DNA of 64,000 nucleotides, taken from Pedobacter sp. WC2423. Its GTDB lineage: Bacteria > Bacteroidota > Bacteroidia > Sphingobacteriales > Sphingobacteriaceae. Below, one piece after another: positions 56,837 to 64,000 of the stretch; the first letter of the stretch is position 1; the number at the start of each line of letters is the position of its first letter. The stretch covers positions 5,022,001 to 5,086,000 of the forward strand of contig NZ_CP162005.1 in the NCBI RefSeq assembly GCF_040822065.1, written 5' to 3'. The notes beneath the pieces were generated by a model. That model had not been told where the DNA came from and searched no databases. It saw nothing but the letters and a program-made list of their open reading frames with translations. The position numbers and the translations under genes were made by a program.

Positions 56837-58356
56837 TATATCAATTCATTTCCTGTCATGATCGCAGGCTTTTCAATTCCCATTAACTTCAGGATTGTAG
56901 GTGCAACATCACCTAATTTACCATCAGCAATAGTCGTATAATCAGTACCTACTAAAATACAAGGAACCAGGTTAGTGGTATGTGCAGTATTTACAGAACC
57001 ATCGTTATTCACCATATATTCTGAATTCCCATGATCTGCCAGTATGAGGAAAGAATAGCCATTTTCAAGACCTTTGGTCACAACTTCCTGTGCACAACGG
57101 TCTGCAGTTTCCACAGCTTTAACAACAGCTTCAAATACACCAGTATGACCTACCATATCCGGATTTGCGAAATTCAGACAAATGAAATCTGCCCAGCCTG
57201 TTTCCAGTTCTTTAGTGATCGCATCGGTAATTCCCTGAGCGCTCATTTCTGGTTGAAGGTCATAAGTCGCTACTTTCGGAGAAGGGATCATAAGTCTCTT
57301 TTCGTTTTCGAAGGCCAGTTCTCTGCCGCCAGAGAAAAAGAAGGTTACGTGAGGATATTTTTCTGTTTCCGCAATACGGATCTGGTTTTTATGGTTTTTT
57401 TCTAAGATTTCTCCCAGTGTTTCTGTCAGGTCATCCTTAGTGAAAATAACTTTTACACCCTCAAAATTCTCATCATAAGTAGTCATTGTAACATAGTACA
57501 ATGGTAATTTATGCATCTCAAATTCTGGATAGTCATTCTGAGTCAGGGCAGCAGTAATTTCTCTGCCACGGTCTGTTCTGTAATTGAAACAGATCACTAC
57601 ATCATCAGGCGCAATAACTGCCACCGGCTGATTGTCTGCTCCGGTAACTACGACAGGCTTCACAAATTCGTCAGTAATGCCATCAGCATAAGATTGCTCA
57701 ATCGCCTTTAAAGGATCTTGCGTATGCAAACCGACCCCTTTAGTCATTACATCATAAGCTTCTTTAACACGTTCCCAGCGTGAATCTCTGTCCATCGCAT
57801 AGTAACGGCCAATTAAGCTGGCTATTTTACCTGCAGAAGTTTTTAAATGGGCATCCAGTTCTTTAATAAAACCTAACCCTGAATTCGGGTCTGTATCCCT
57901 GCCATCTAAAAAGCCATGAATAAAAACATTTTTCAGTCCCTGATCATTTGCTGCATCACATAATCCTTTTAAATGATTGATATGGGCGTGTACACCCCCA
58001 TCAGATACTAATCCGATAAAATGAACAGCTTTATTGTTTTTCTTCGCATAATCAAAAGCATCAACCAAAGTCTGATTAGTTAGGATAGAGCCATCGCTGA
58101 TTGCTTTGTTAATTCTTCCCAGTTCCTGGTAAACTACTCTTCCAGCACCAAGATTCATGTGTCCAACTTCAGAATTTCCCATTTGTCCGGCAGGTAAGCC
58201 TACGGCCTCACCAGATGCTTCAAGTTTTGAATTCGGGTAGTTTTTCAGTAAAGAATCAAAGAAAGGTGTGTTTGCTGCGTAAGCGGCGTCTGAATTATCT
58301 TGTTTTCCGTAACCCCATCCATCAAGAATGAGGAGCATCACTTTTTTATTATTCAT
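56836..58356 (-). CDS. gpmI: 2,3-bisphosphoglycerate-independent phosphoglycerate mutase GpmI (506 aa)
   Basis: Glycolytic enzyme of the alkaline phosphatase superfamily. The metal site opens with MLLILDGWGYGKQDNSDA, and the Ser nucleophile is in QMGNSEVGHMNLGAGR near residue 62-65. Later: GLVSDGGVHAHINH, YYAMDRDSRWERVKEA, and the second metal site NFANPDMVGHTGVF and LADHGNSEYM. Full length. A -7 box TATATTTG (58396-58403, minus strand) lies 39 bp upstream. Confidence 0.95.
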   Translation of the reverse strand: MNNKKVMLLILDGWGYGKQDNSDAAYAANTPFFDSLLKNYPNSKLEASGEAVGLPAGQMGNSEVGHMNLGAGRVVYQELGRINKAISDGSILTNQTLVDAFDYAKKNNKAVHFIGLVSDGGVHAHINHLKGLCDAANDQGLKNVFIHGFLDGRDTDPNSGLGFIKELDAHLKTSAGKIASLIGRYYAMDRDSRWERVKEAYDVMTKGVGLHTQDPLKAIEQSYADGITDEFVKPVVVTGADNQPVAVIAPDDVVICFNYRTDRGREITAALTQNDYPEFEMHKLPLYYVTMTTYDENFEGVKVIFTKDDLTETLGEILEKNHKNQIRIAETEKYPHVTFFFSGGRELAFENEKRLMIPSPKVATYDLQPEMSAQGITDAITKELETGWADFICLNFANPDMVGHTGVFEAVVKAVETADRCAQEVVTKGLENGYSFLILADHGNSEYMVNNDGSVNTAHTTNLVPCILVGTDYTTIADGKLGDVAPTILKLMGIEKPAIMTGNELI

Positions 58357-58582
58357 TTAAATTGAATTGATATTTCGCTGATAAATAATGTCAAACAAAT
58401 ATAACTCTTATTGATTTTGATGAAGCATCTAATTGTAATTTATACACTCCTTTGATCTTCATCACTGAAATTTACTTCCCGATTGCTGATTTTTTTAATA
58501 GCTGAACAGGTATTTGGTTAAAGGTGAATCACTAATATTTAATGGCATAATTTGTGTGCAGAATAATTGTTATCTTTAGAAT

Positions 58583-58978
58583 ATGATTAGACCCATGATT
58601 TCGACATTGATTTTTTTGACCCAGTTATTCCATCCTGGATTAATTCAAGGAGATATTGTTGATGCTATATCGACTTTATTCAAGTCTGCGAATTCAAAAG
58701 AAATCAGTAAAAATTTTTCTCCGTCTGTAGAGCTGACCATAAATGAGGAAGAAGATGTATACACCAAAGCACAGGCTGAACAGATACTCAGAGATTTTTT
58801 TACAAAAAATACAGCGGTGAATTCAACAGTTGTACATCTCATCAATACCAATCCTAATTATCGGTTTGGCATCTTGTCGCTGAGTACAAAAAGCGGCAAA
58901 TTCAGGGTGGCAATTACGCTGAAAAAAACAGCTAACACCTTTTTTATCACCGAATTAAGGATTGAACCTGATAAATAG
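58583..58978 (+). CDS. DUF4783 domain protein (131 aa)
   Basis: A short exported protein (MIRPMISTLIFLTQLFHPGL) with the NTF2-like DUF4783 pattern: GDIVDAISTLFKSANSKEIS, then FSPSVELTI, QAEQILRDFFTKN and RIEPDK at the end. It lies just before nadC, a setting seen in other Bacteroidota; the role is unknown. A weak -7 box TATCTTTA precedes it. Confidence 0.85.
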   Translation: MIRPMISTLIFLTQLFHPGLIQGDIVDAISTLFKSANSKEISKNFSPSVELTINEEEDVYTKAQAEQILRDFFTKNTAVNSTVVHLINTNPNYRFGILSLSTKSGKFRVAITLKKTANTFFITELRIEPDK

Positions 58979-59002
58979 TAATGCAAATTTAGGTAAAAAT
59001 GC

Positions 59003-59010
59003 TATTTTTG
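59003..59010 (+). promoter_or_regulatory. -7 box upstream of nadC
   Basis: TATTTTTG, 16 nt before the TTG start of nadC at 59027; no -33 TTG is seen. Confidence 0.4.
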
Positions 59011-59026
59011 ATCTAAAATACATGTT

Positions 59027-59869
59027 TTGGATAAGAAATTAATAGACCTATTTATAAAAAATTCGATCGCCGAAGACCTTGGCGATGGCGATCATACTTC
59101 TATGTCTACCATCCCTGCCGGAACAACCGGAAAAGCCAGGCTATTGGTTAAAGAAGATGGTATACTTGCCGGTGTAGAACTTGCAATGGAAATTTTCAAA
59201 CAGGTAGACTCCACACTTCAGACAGAAGTTTTCTTAAACGATGGAGATGCGGTTAAATACGGAGATACAGCTTTTACAGTAACTGGCAGCTCTCATGCTA
59301 TTTTACTGGCCGAAAGACTGGTATTGAACTGTATGCAGCGAATGAGCGGAATTGCAACCAAGACTAATCATGTGGTGCAATTGCTTTCACCTTATCATAC
59401 TCAGATTCTGGATACCAGAAAAACTACTCCCGGATTAAGATACCTGGAAAAATGGGCAGTTAGAATTGGTGGTGGAATAAATCACCGGATTGGTTTATAT
59501 GATATGATCCTGATCAAGGATAATCACGTGGATTATGCAGGTGGAATTTCTAATGCAATTACAGCCGCAAATCAGTATCTTGCAGCTAACGGTAAAAAAC
59601 TTGAAATAGAAATTGAAGTAAGAAACCTGGAAGAATTGAGCCAGGTATTGAATACAGGTAAGGTAAATAGGATTATGCTGGATAATTTCAGCTTTGCTGA
59701 CCTTAAACAGGCTGTTAAATTGATTGATCATCAGTTTACTACAGAAGCGTCTGGTGGGATTACCGAAGAAAATATAACTGAATATGCAGATTGTGGGGTT
59801 GATTTTATCTCCATGGGTGCATTGACCCACTCGGTTAAAAGTTTAGACATGAGTTTAAAAGCCTATTAA
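59027..59869 (+). CDS. nadC: Nicotinate-nucleotide pyrophosphorylase (carboxylating) NadC (280 aa)
   Basis: It makes nicotinate mononucleotide from quinolinate and PRPP for NAD synthesis. N-terminal IAEDLGDGDHTSMS, active-site LDTRKTTPGLRYLEKWAVRI and GGGINHRIGLYDMILIKDNH, and C-terminal EASGGITEENITEYADCGVD form the family pattern. An in-frame TGA at 59009 and no ATG nearby mean the start must be the TTG at 59027 (LDKKLIDLFIK as written, Met in practice). It begins 48 bp after the DUF4783 gene and is followed 4 bp later by plsY. Confidence 0.93.
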   Translation: MDKKLIDLFIKNSIAEDLGDGDHTSMSTIPAGTTGKARLLVKEDGILAGVELAMEIFKQVDSTLQTEVFLNDGDAVKYGDTAFTVTGSSHAILLAERLVLNCMQRMSGIATKTNHVVQLLSPYHTQILDTRKTTPGLRYLEKWAVRIGGGINHRIGLYDMILIKDNHVDYAGGISNAITAANQYLAANGKKLEIEIEVRNLEELSQVLNTGKVNRIMLDNFSFADLKQAVKLIDHQFTTEASGGITEENITEYADCGVDFISMGALTHSVKSLDMSLKAY

Positions 59870-59872
59870 GGT

Positions 59873-60526
59873 ATGATATCTATCTACTCTATTTCTGCGG
59901 TTATTTTAGCCTATCTCTGCGGGTCTATACCTACGGCAGTTTGGATCGGGCAGGCATTTTATGGTATTGATGTAAGAGAATACGGCAGCGGTAATGCTGG
60001 TGCAACCAATACTTTTCGTGTGCTGGGTAAAAAAGCGGGTATGGCAGTAATGACCATCGATATTGCGAAAGGATACACTGCGACCAAGCTTGCCTATTTT
60101 ATAGGGCTATCGGTAACCGGGCCGCATAACTCTTCACAATTTGTTAATTATGAACTCGCATTGGGTGTAACAGCAGTGATGGGACATTTATTCCCTATTT
60201 TCGCTGGTTTCAGGGGGGGGAAAGGGGTGGCTACGCTTTTTGGAATGATTTTAGCAGTTAACTTCCCGGCTGCTATGCTTTGTGTTCTTGTTTTTGTGGT
60301 CGTGCTGCTGGTTACAAAATATGTATCTCTAAGCTCTATATGTGCAGGATTTACCTTTCCCTTAGGGATTGTTTTTGTGCTGCATTCCACAATTAAGTCT
60401 GAAGTTCTGTATGGGATGTGTGTTTGTATCCTGATATTGGTTACACACCAGAAAAACCTGGAACGCTTACTTAAGGGCAAGGAATCTAAAGTGTATCTGT
60501 TTAAAAAGAAAACAAATACTAACTAA
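59873..60526 (+). CDS. plsY: Glycerol-3-phosphate acyltransferase PlsY (217 aa)
   Basis: Inner membrane enzyme that acylates glycerol 3-phosphate from acyl phosphate in phospholipid synthesis. Motifs: GSIPTAVWIGQAF, YGSGNAGATNTFRVLGKKAG near residues 38-57, and FRGGKGVAT in the third. Four or more hydrophobic segments fit the family fold. Length fits. It is 4 bp after nadC and 8 bp before the M48 gene, so likely in one transcript. Confidence 0.94.
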   Translation: MISIYSISAVILAYLCGSIPTAVWIGQAFYGIDVREYGSGNAGATNTFRVLGKKAGMAVMTIDIAKGYTATKLAYFIGLSVTGPHNSSQFVNYELALGVTAVMGHLFPIFAGFRGGKGVATLFGMILAVNFPAAMLCVLVFVVVLLVTKYVSLSSICAGFTFPLGIVFVLHSTIKSEVLYGMCVCILILVTHQKNLERLLKGKESKVYLFKKKTNTN

Positions 60527-60533
60527 AAAACCG

Positions 60534-61361
60534 ATGAAGAAATTAACGTTACTGGGTATTGCTGCTGTAGTATCTATGACTTATGCATGCTCTACAGTTC
60601 CCTTATCAGGGAGAAACAGAATAAGTTTTGTCAATGAAAGTGAAATGCAGACTGCCGCTGCACAGAGTTACAACACACTTTTAAAAGATCCAAAAACCAA
60701 AATATTAAATAATGCTGATGCCCAGAGAGTCAAACAGGTCGGGCAGAAGATTGCGGCAGCAGTAACAAAATATATGAATGCCAATGGTTATGCTGCGCAG
60801 ATCCAGGGTTTTCGATGGGAATTTAACCTGATTGACAGCAAAGAAGTAAACGCGTGGTGTATGCCAGGTGGTAAAGTTGCTGTATATTCTGGTATTTTAC
60901 CTGTCACTAGAGATGATGCAGGCCTGGCCACGGTAATGGGACATGAGATTGCACATGCTATTGCACAACACTCTTCGGAACGCGCTTCAAAAGCAGCATT
61001 AGCTCAAGGTTTGGGTGGCTTGGTGGGTGCTGCAGCTGGTAGTCAGTCTGAAACTACACAAGCTGCAATCAGCAAGATCTACGGCGTTAGTGCACAAGGA
61101 TTTTACCTGTTGCCTAATTCAAGAACTCAGGAATTAGAAGCCGATCACTTAGGCCTGATTTTTATGTCTATGGCTGGTTACAATCCTTCAAGTGCAGTTA
61201 GTTTCTGGCAGAGAATGGCTGTTGTAAGTCAGAGTTCACAGAAACCACCTGAGTTTTTAAGTACGCACCCTGCTGATGGTACAAGAATCGCACAGATTCA
61301 AAGAGATTTGCCTGAAGCACAAAGATATTTTAACTCTCCTACAGGAAAGCCAATCAGATAA
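60534..61361 (+). CDS. M48 family metallopeptidase lipoprotein (275 aa)
   Basis: A lipoprotein signal (MKKLTLLGIAAVVSMTYACS, lipobox Cys19) and an M48 protease domain with the zinc motif HEIAH at 137-141 and the third ligand in TQELEADHLGLIFMSMAGYN. The C-terminal STHPADGTRIAQIQRDLPEA is typical. Similar to BepA/LoiP-type periplasmic proteases that handle outer membrane proteins. No membrane helix except the anchor. Last gene of the nadC-plsY run, with a shared terminator after it. Confidence 0.92.
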   Translation: MKKLTLLGIAAVVSMTYACSTVPLSGRNRISFVNESEMQTAAAQSYNTLLKDPKTKILNNADAQRVKQVGQKIAAAVTKYMNANGYAAQIQGFRWEFNLIDSKEVNAWCMPGGKVAVYSGILPVTRDDAGLATVMGHEIAHAIAQHSSERASKAALAQGLGGLVGAAAGSQSETTQAAISKIYGVSAQGFYLLPNSRTQELEADHLGLIFMSMAGYNPSSAVSFWQRMAVVSQSSQKPPEFLSTHPADGTRIAQIQRDLPEAQRYFNSPTGKPIR

Positions 61362-61393
61362 TCAGAAGAATGCTTTTTCTGAGCAGGTACTAT

Positions 61394-61419
61394 AAAAGGG
61401 TCGCTAACACGACCCTTTT
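61394..61419. terminator. Bidirectional terminator overlapping the end of the pabB-like gene
   Basis: Arms aaaagggtcg and cgaccctttt around a 6-nt loop. Plus strand: ends the M48 gene. The hairpin overlaps the last codons (GSC-stop) of the convergent pabB-like gene. Confidence 0.85.
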
Positions 61420-62687
61420 AAGGTTTTAATCATTGCTGAAGCTTTCAGCATACATTCTTCGTACTCCGCTTCCGCAGAAGAAGCAAAAGTTATTGCTCCG
61501 CCTACCTGGAAAGACAGATATTTTTTTTCCTCATTGTACAGGATGCTGCGGATCACTACATTAAAATCAAAATCCCCTTCAGGATCAAAATATCCAAAAG
61601 CACCAGAATAAATTCCTCTTCTGCTATATTCTGTCTCCTCTATCAATTCCATCGCTCTTACTTTCGGAGCGCCGGTCATAGATCCCATTGGAAAAGCATT
61701 TTCTATTGCTTCTACCGCATGCAGTTCAGGATTAAGCTGACAGCTTATGGTAGAAATCATCTGATGTACCTGAGGAAAACTGTAGATCCCAAAAAGCTCT
61801 TTGACCTTAACTGTTCCTGGTACCGCACTTTTTGTCAGATCATTTCGTACGAGGTCTACAATCATTACATTTTCGGCCTGTTCTTTAATATTGTTTTTTA
61901 AATCGATCTTAATCTGTGCATCTTCCAGGGCATCCGGACTCCGTTTAGCAGTCCCTTTAATTGGCTGAGAAGTGAGCTGATTTCCGCGTTTGCATAAAAA
62001 CCGCTCAGGGCTTGCAGAAAGAATATACTTATGATCTACTTTAAAGAAGCCTGAAAAAGGAGTAGGGGATAGTTCATTTAAATTAAGATATACTTCATAA
62101 GGATTGATCACCGCATTTTCTGCAAAGAACTCCTGGCAGAAATTAACTTCATAAATATCACCCCTTGCAATATGATCTCTCAATTCGTTGACTTTGGCCA
62201 AATAAGTTGCCCTGTCCATTTTGGGTTCCAGCTGTAAAGCAGGACCAGAATTTATAGCAGGCTGTGTAACTCCATGAATGGTCTCCAGTAAATTCGCAGG
62301 CCCCGCCAGTACTTCAATACAGCCATTACTAACTGCAATCAGATATTCCGGTACAAAAAAGAAGAGATCCGGGAAATCAAGTTTGTTCTCTTTGCCGGAA
62401 GCCAGCTCCTCTATCTCGTTTTTAAGGTCATAGCTCAACAAACCGAACAACCAGCCCGGGTGGGCCTGGGAAAATGTTTTGAGTGCTTTAAAAGCGTTGC
62501 CCGTGGAAGCATTCAGCTGATGTTCAGTTCCTGCAGCAAGCAGAAAATCGTATTTGGAATAAGGATCAGTGTATTCATTTGAATCAAAACAACAGCAAAC
62601 CCCGAATTGACTGGCCCATTGTAAAGCTTTCTGTTTAAATGAAATTAGTTCCTGGGAATTCATTGTATTAGAAAATTGGTATTCCAC
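61404..62687 (-). CDS. Anthranilate synthase component I family protein, PabB-like (427 aa)
   Basis: A chorismate-binding enzyme; the size and single-domain form fit aminodeoxychorismate synthase component I (PabB) for folate synthesis, but anthranilate synthase cannot be excluded. Motifs: SASPERFLCKRGNQLTSQPI then KGTAKR near residues 236-262, IVDLVRNDLTKSAVPG, and MGSMTGAPKVRAMELIEE, ending SAEAEYEECMLKASAM. Start is ATG 62687; a second ATG at 62663 is also possible. Its last codons overlap a terminator hairpin. Confidence 0.85.
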   Translation of the reverse strand: MEYQFSNTMNSQELISFKQKALQWASQFGVCCCFDSNEYTDPYSKYDFLLAAGTEHQLNASTGNAFKALKTFSQAHPGWLFGLLSYDLKNEIEELASGKENKLDFPDLFFFVPEYLIAVSNGCIEVLAGPANLLETIHGVTQPAINSGPALQLEPKMDRATYLAKVNELRDHIARGDIYEVNFCQEFFAENAVINPYEVYLNLNELSPTPFSGFFKVDHKYILSASPERFLCKRGNQLTSQPIKGTAKRSPDALEDAQIKIDLKNNIKEQAENVMIVDLVRNDLTKSAVPGTVKVKELFGIYSFPQVHQMISTISCQLNPELHAVEAIENAFPMGSMTGAPKVRAMELIEETEYSRRGIYSGAFGYFDPEGDFDFNVVIRSILYNEEKKYLSFQVGGAITFASSAEAEYEECMLKASAMIKTLKGSC

Positions 62688-62700
62688 ACGTTTAAATAAA

Positions 62701-62725
62701 AAAAGGCGGCACCAGGCCGCCTTTT
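62701..62725 (-). terminator. Terminator of purA
   Basis: Arms aaaaggcggc and gccgcctttt around ACCAG; on the minus strand a T run follows. It lies 18 bp after the purA stop. Confidence 0.9.
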
Positions 62726-62742
62726 ATATATGAATTAATCTC

Positions 62743-64000
62743 TTAAGGAAGAATCAAAGTTTGTACTCTGTCCGGACCTACAGAAAGGTATCTTACTGGT
62801 ACTTCTAATTCTTTTTCTAAGAAAGCGATATAAGAAGCAAGCGGAGCAGGAATCTGATCAACTTCAGTGATTTTAGTAATATCAGTTTTCCATCCTTCAA
62901 TTTCTTTCAGAACTGGGTTTGGTTTGATCGTGATGATGTCATACGGCATGTAATCAATCGTTTCTCCATTGTGTTCATAATGCGTACAAGCATAGATGGT
63001 ATCAAATCCACTCAGTACATCAGCTTTGGTCATGACCATTTCAGTCACACCATTCAGCATGATTGCATATTTTAAAGCAGGAAGATCGATCCATCCGCAA
63101 CGGCGTGGTCTTCCGGTAGTTGCACCAAATTCGTGTCCTACCTGGCGCAGGTTTTCACCTACTTCATCTTCCAGTTCAGTAGGGAACGGGCCGCTTCCTA
63201 CACGTGTGCAGTAAGCTTTGAAAATTCCGATCACACTTCCGATTTTGTTTGGCGCAATACCTAAACCAGTACAGGCACCAGCGGTAGTTGTATTGGAAGA
63301 AGTTACAAAAGGATAAGAACCGAAATCAATATCCAGTAATGTTCCCTGTGCACCTTCAGCAAGCACTTTTTTGCCTTCTTTAAGATAACCGTTTACAAAG
63401 TGCTCACTATCTACATGAGGAATAGTTTTAATAAACTCAATAGCCTCGAAGAAAGCAGCTTCTTTTTCTGTCAGGTCATACTCAAAGTTATAATGAGAAA
63501 GTAATTCCTTGTGCTTAGTAACCAGTTTGTTATAACGTTCTTTGAAATCAGGCAGGGTGGTATCTCCAACACGTAAACCATTACGTCCGGTTTTATCCAT
63601 ATAAGTCGGGCCAATACCTTTAAGGGTAGAACCGATTTTATCTTTACCCATTTTCTGCTCATTTGCAGCGTCTAAAAACTGGTGAGTAGGAAGAATCAGA
63701 TGTGCTTTACGTGCGATCACCAGTTTGCCATTGGCAACAGGATCATGACCAGCAGTTTTCAGGTTATCTAATTCTCTTTTTAAAATGATGGGATCGACTA
63801 CCACACCATTACCAATCAAATTCATGGTGTCTTTGTTGAAAATACCAGATGGAATAGTATTTAAAACAAACTTTTTGCCATCAAACTCTAAGGTGTGGCC
63901 GGCATTCGGTCCGCCTTGAAAACGAGCTATCAAATCATATTGCGGACATAATACGTCAACAATTTTTCCTTTGCCCTCATCGCCCCATTGCAGGCCAAGA
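62743..64000 (-). CDS. purA: Adenylosuccinate synthetase PurA, missing its first few residues
   Basis: It joins IMP and aspartate to adenylosuccinate with GTP. The frame runs to the right edge: LGLQWGDEGKGKIVDVLCPQ is the N-terminal GTP-binding loop, of which only the first few residues are outside. The start at 63933 (MIARFQGG) is internal. Further motifs: GPNAGHTLEFDGKKF, GIGPTYMDKTGRNGLR, and VGSGPFPTELEDEVGE with GATTGRPRRCGWID. The C-terminal end is VRYLSVGPDRVQTLILP. Followed by a terminator. Confidence 0.96.
   Translation of the reverse strand, partial: LGLQWGDEGKGKIVDVLCPQYDLIARFQGGPNAGHTLEFDGKKFVLNTIPSGIFNKDTMNLIGNGVVVDPIILKRELDNLKTAGHDPVANGKLVIARKAHLILPTHQFLDAANEQKMGKDKIGSTLKGIGPTYMDKTGRNGLRVGDTTLPDFKERYNKLVTKHKELLSHYNFEYDLTEKEAAFFEAIEFIKTIPHVDSEHFVNGYLKEGKKVLAEGAQGTLLDIDFGSYPFVTSSNTTTAGACTGLGIAPNKIGSVIGIFKAYCTRVGSGPFPTELEDEVGENLRQVGHEFGATTGRPRRCGWIDLPALKYAIMLNGVTEMVMTKADVLSGFDTIYACTHYEHNGETIDYMPYDIITIKPNPVLKEIEGWKTDITKITEVDQIPAPLASYIAFLEKELEVPVRYLSVGPDRVQTLILP

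Noticed and set aside
62743..63933. 396-aa PurA starting at 63933
   Set aside because: The frame continues upstream with the essential GTP-binding loop GDEGKGK to the window edge, so this Met is internal.

Overview
The window is a chromosomal segment of a Bacteroidota bacterium, most likely Sphingobacteriaceae and Pedobacter-like. This rests on the 16S rRNA text, on promoters of the Bacteroidota type (TTG about 19-20 nt upstream of TAnnTTTG), on signal peptides and lipoproteins, and on families typical of the phylum (DUF4835, DUF4783, Rpb6-like omega, PafA, IcmF, CarboxypepD_reg-like proteins). The genus is an inference. No prophage, intact insertion sequence or CRISPR array was found. Most of the window is core chromosome, and the left 8 kb is the most accessory-looking part.

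Left part (1-8.4 kb): the 5' part of ettA runs off the left edge. Next come a decayed or frameshifted small gene, a pair of unrecognised genes (a 422-aa lipoprotein and a 223-aa protein), another lipoprotein, a SUKH protein paired with a protein carrying two UBA-like segments, a DUF4406-like protein, a Crp/Fnr regulator and a 73-aa orphan. Between 8.7 and 14 kb lie clpC, a PA0069-type radical SAM gene and a CarboxypepD_reg-like surface protein.

14-22.5 kb (minus strand) holds bamD-rpoZ-coaBC-DUF4835, then blaI-blaR1, then recN and fabI. The blaI-blaR1 pair looks inserted and has two well-formed operator palindromes upstream. From 22.5 to 24.1 kb is a long non-coding stretch with an unusual array of 11-bp repeat units and two tandem rRNA promoters. 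The rRNA operon 16S-tRNAIle-tRNAAla-23S-5S fills 24.1-29.4 kb. A tRNA-sized folded element sharing sequence with tRNAIle sits just after tRNAAla.

29.7-46.1 kb: an acyl-ACP desaturase faces icmF (fused isobutyryl-CoA mutase). An eight-gene envelope operon follows on the minus strand: TPR protein, beta-barrel without a plug, HU-like/SPOR protein, exbB, exbD, tonB, folC and pafA. It suggests an energised trans-envelope apparatus coupled to peptidoglycan and outer membrane, but its substrate cannot be told from sequence.

46.3-64 kb: pyrR-pyrB, a DCC-family protein, rpsA, cmk, divergent arfB, an lpxR-like gene, lon, a TPR protein, gpmI with a small lipoprotein, DUF4783-nadC-plsY-M48 protease, a pabB-like gene, and purA running off the right edge. 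Convergent gene pairs are separated by hairpin terminators, one of which is a perfect 62-bp palindrome.

I did not find a clear new defence or secretion system. The best candidates for undescribed biology are the 11-bp phased repeat element, the tRNA-like element in the rRNA spacer, the out-of-frame start with a strong Shine-Dalgarno sequence at rpsA, the SUKH/UBA-like pair, and the plug-less barrel operon.
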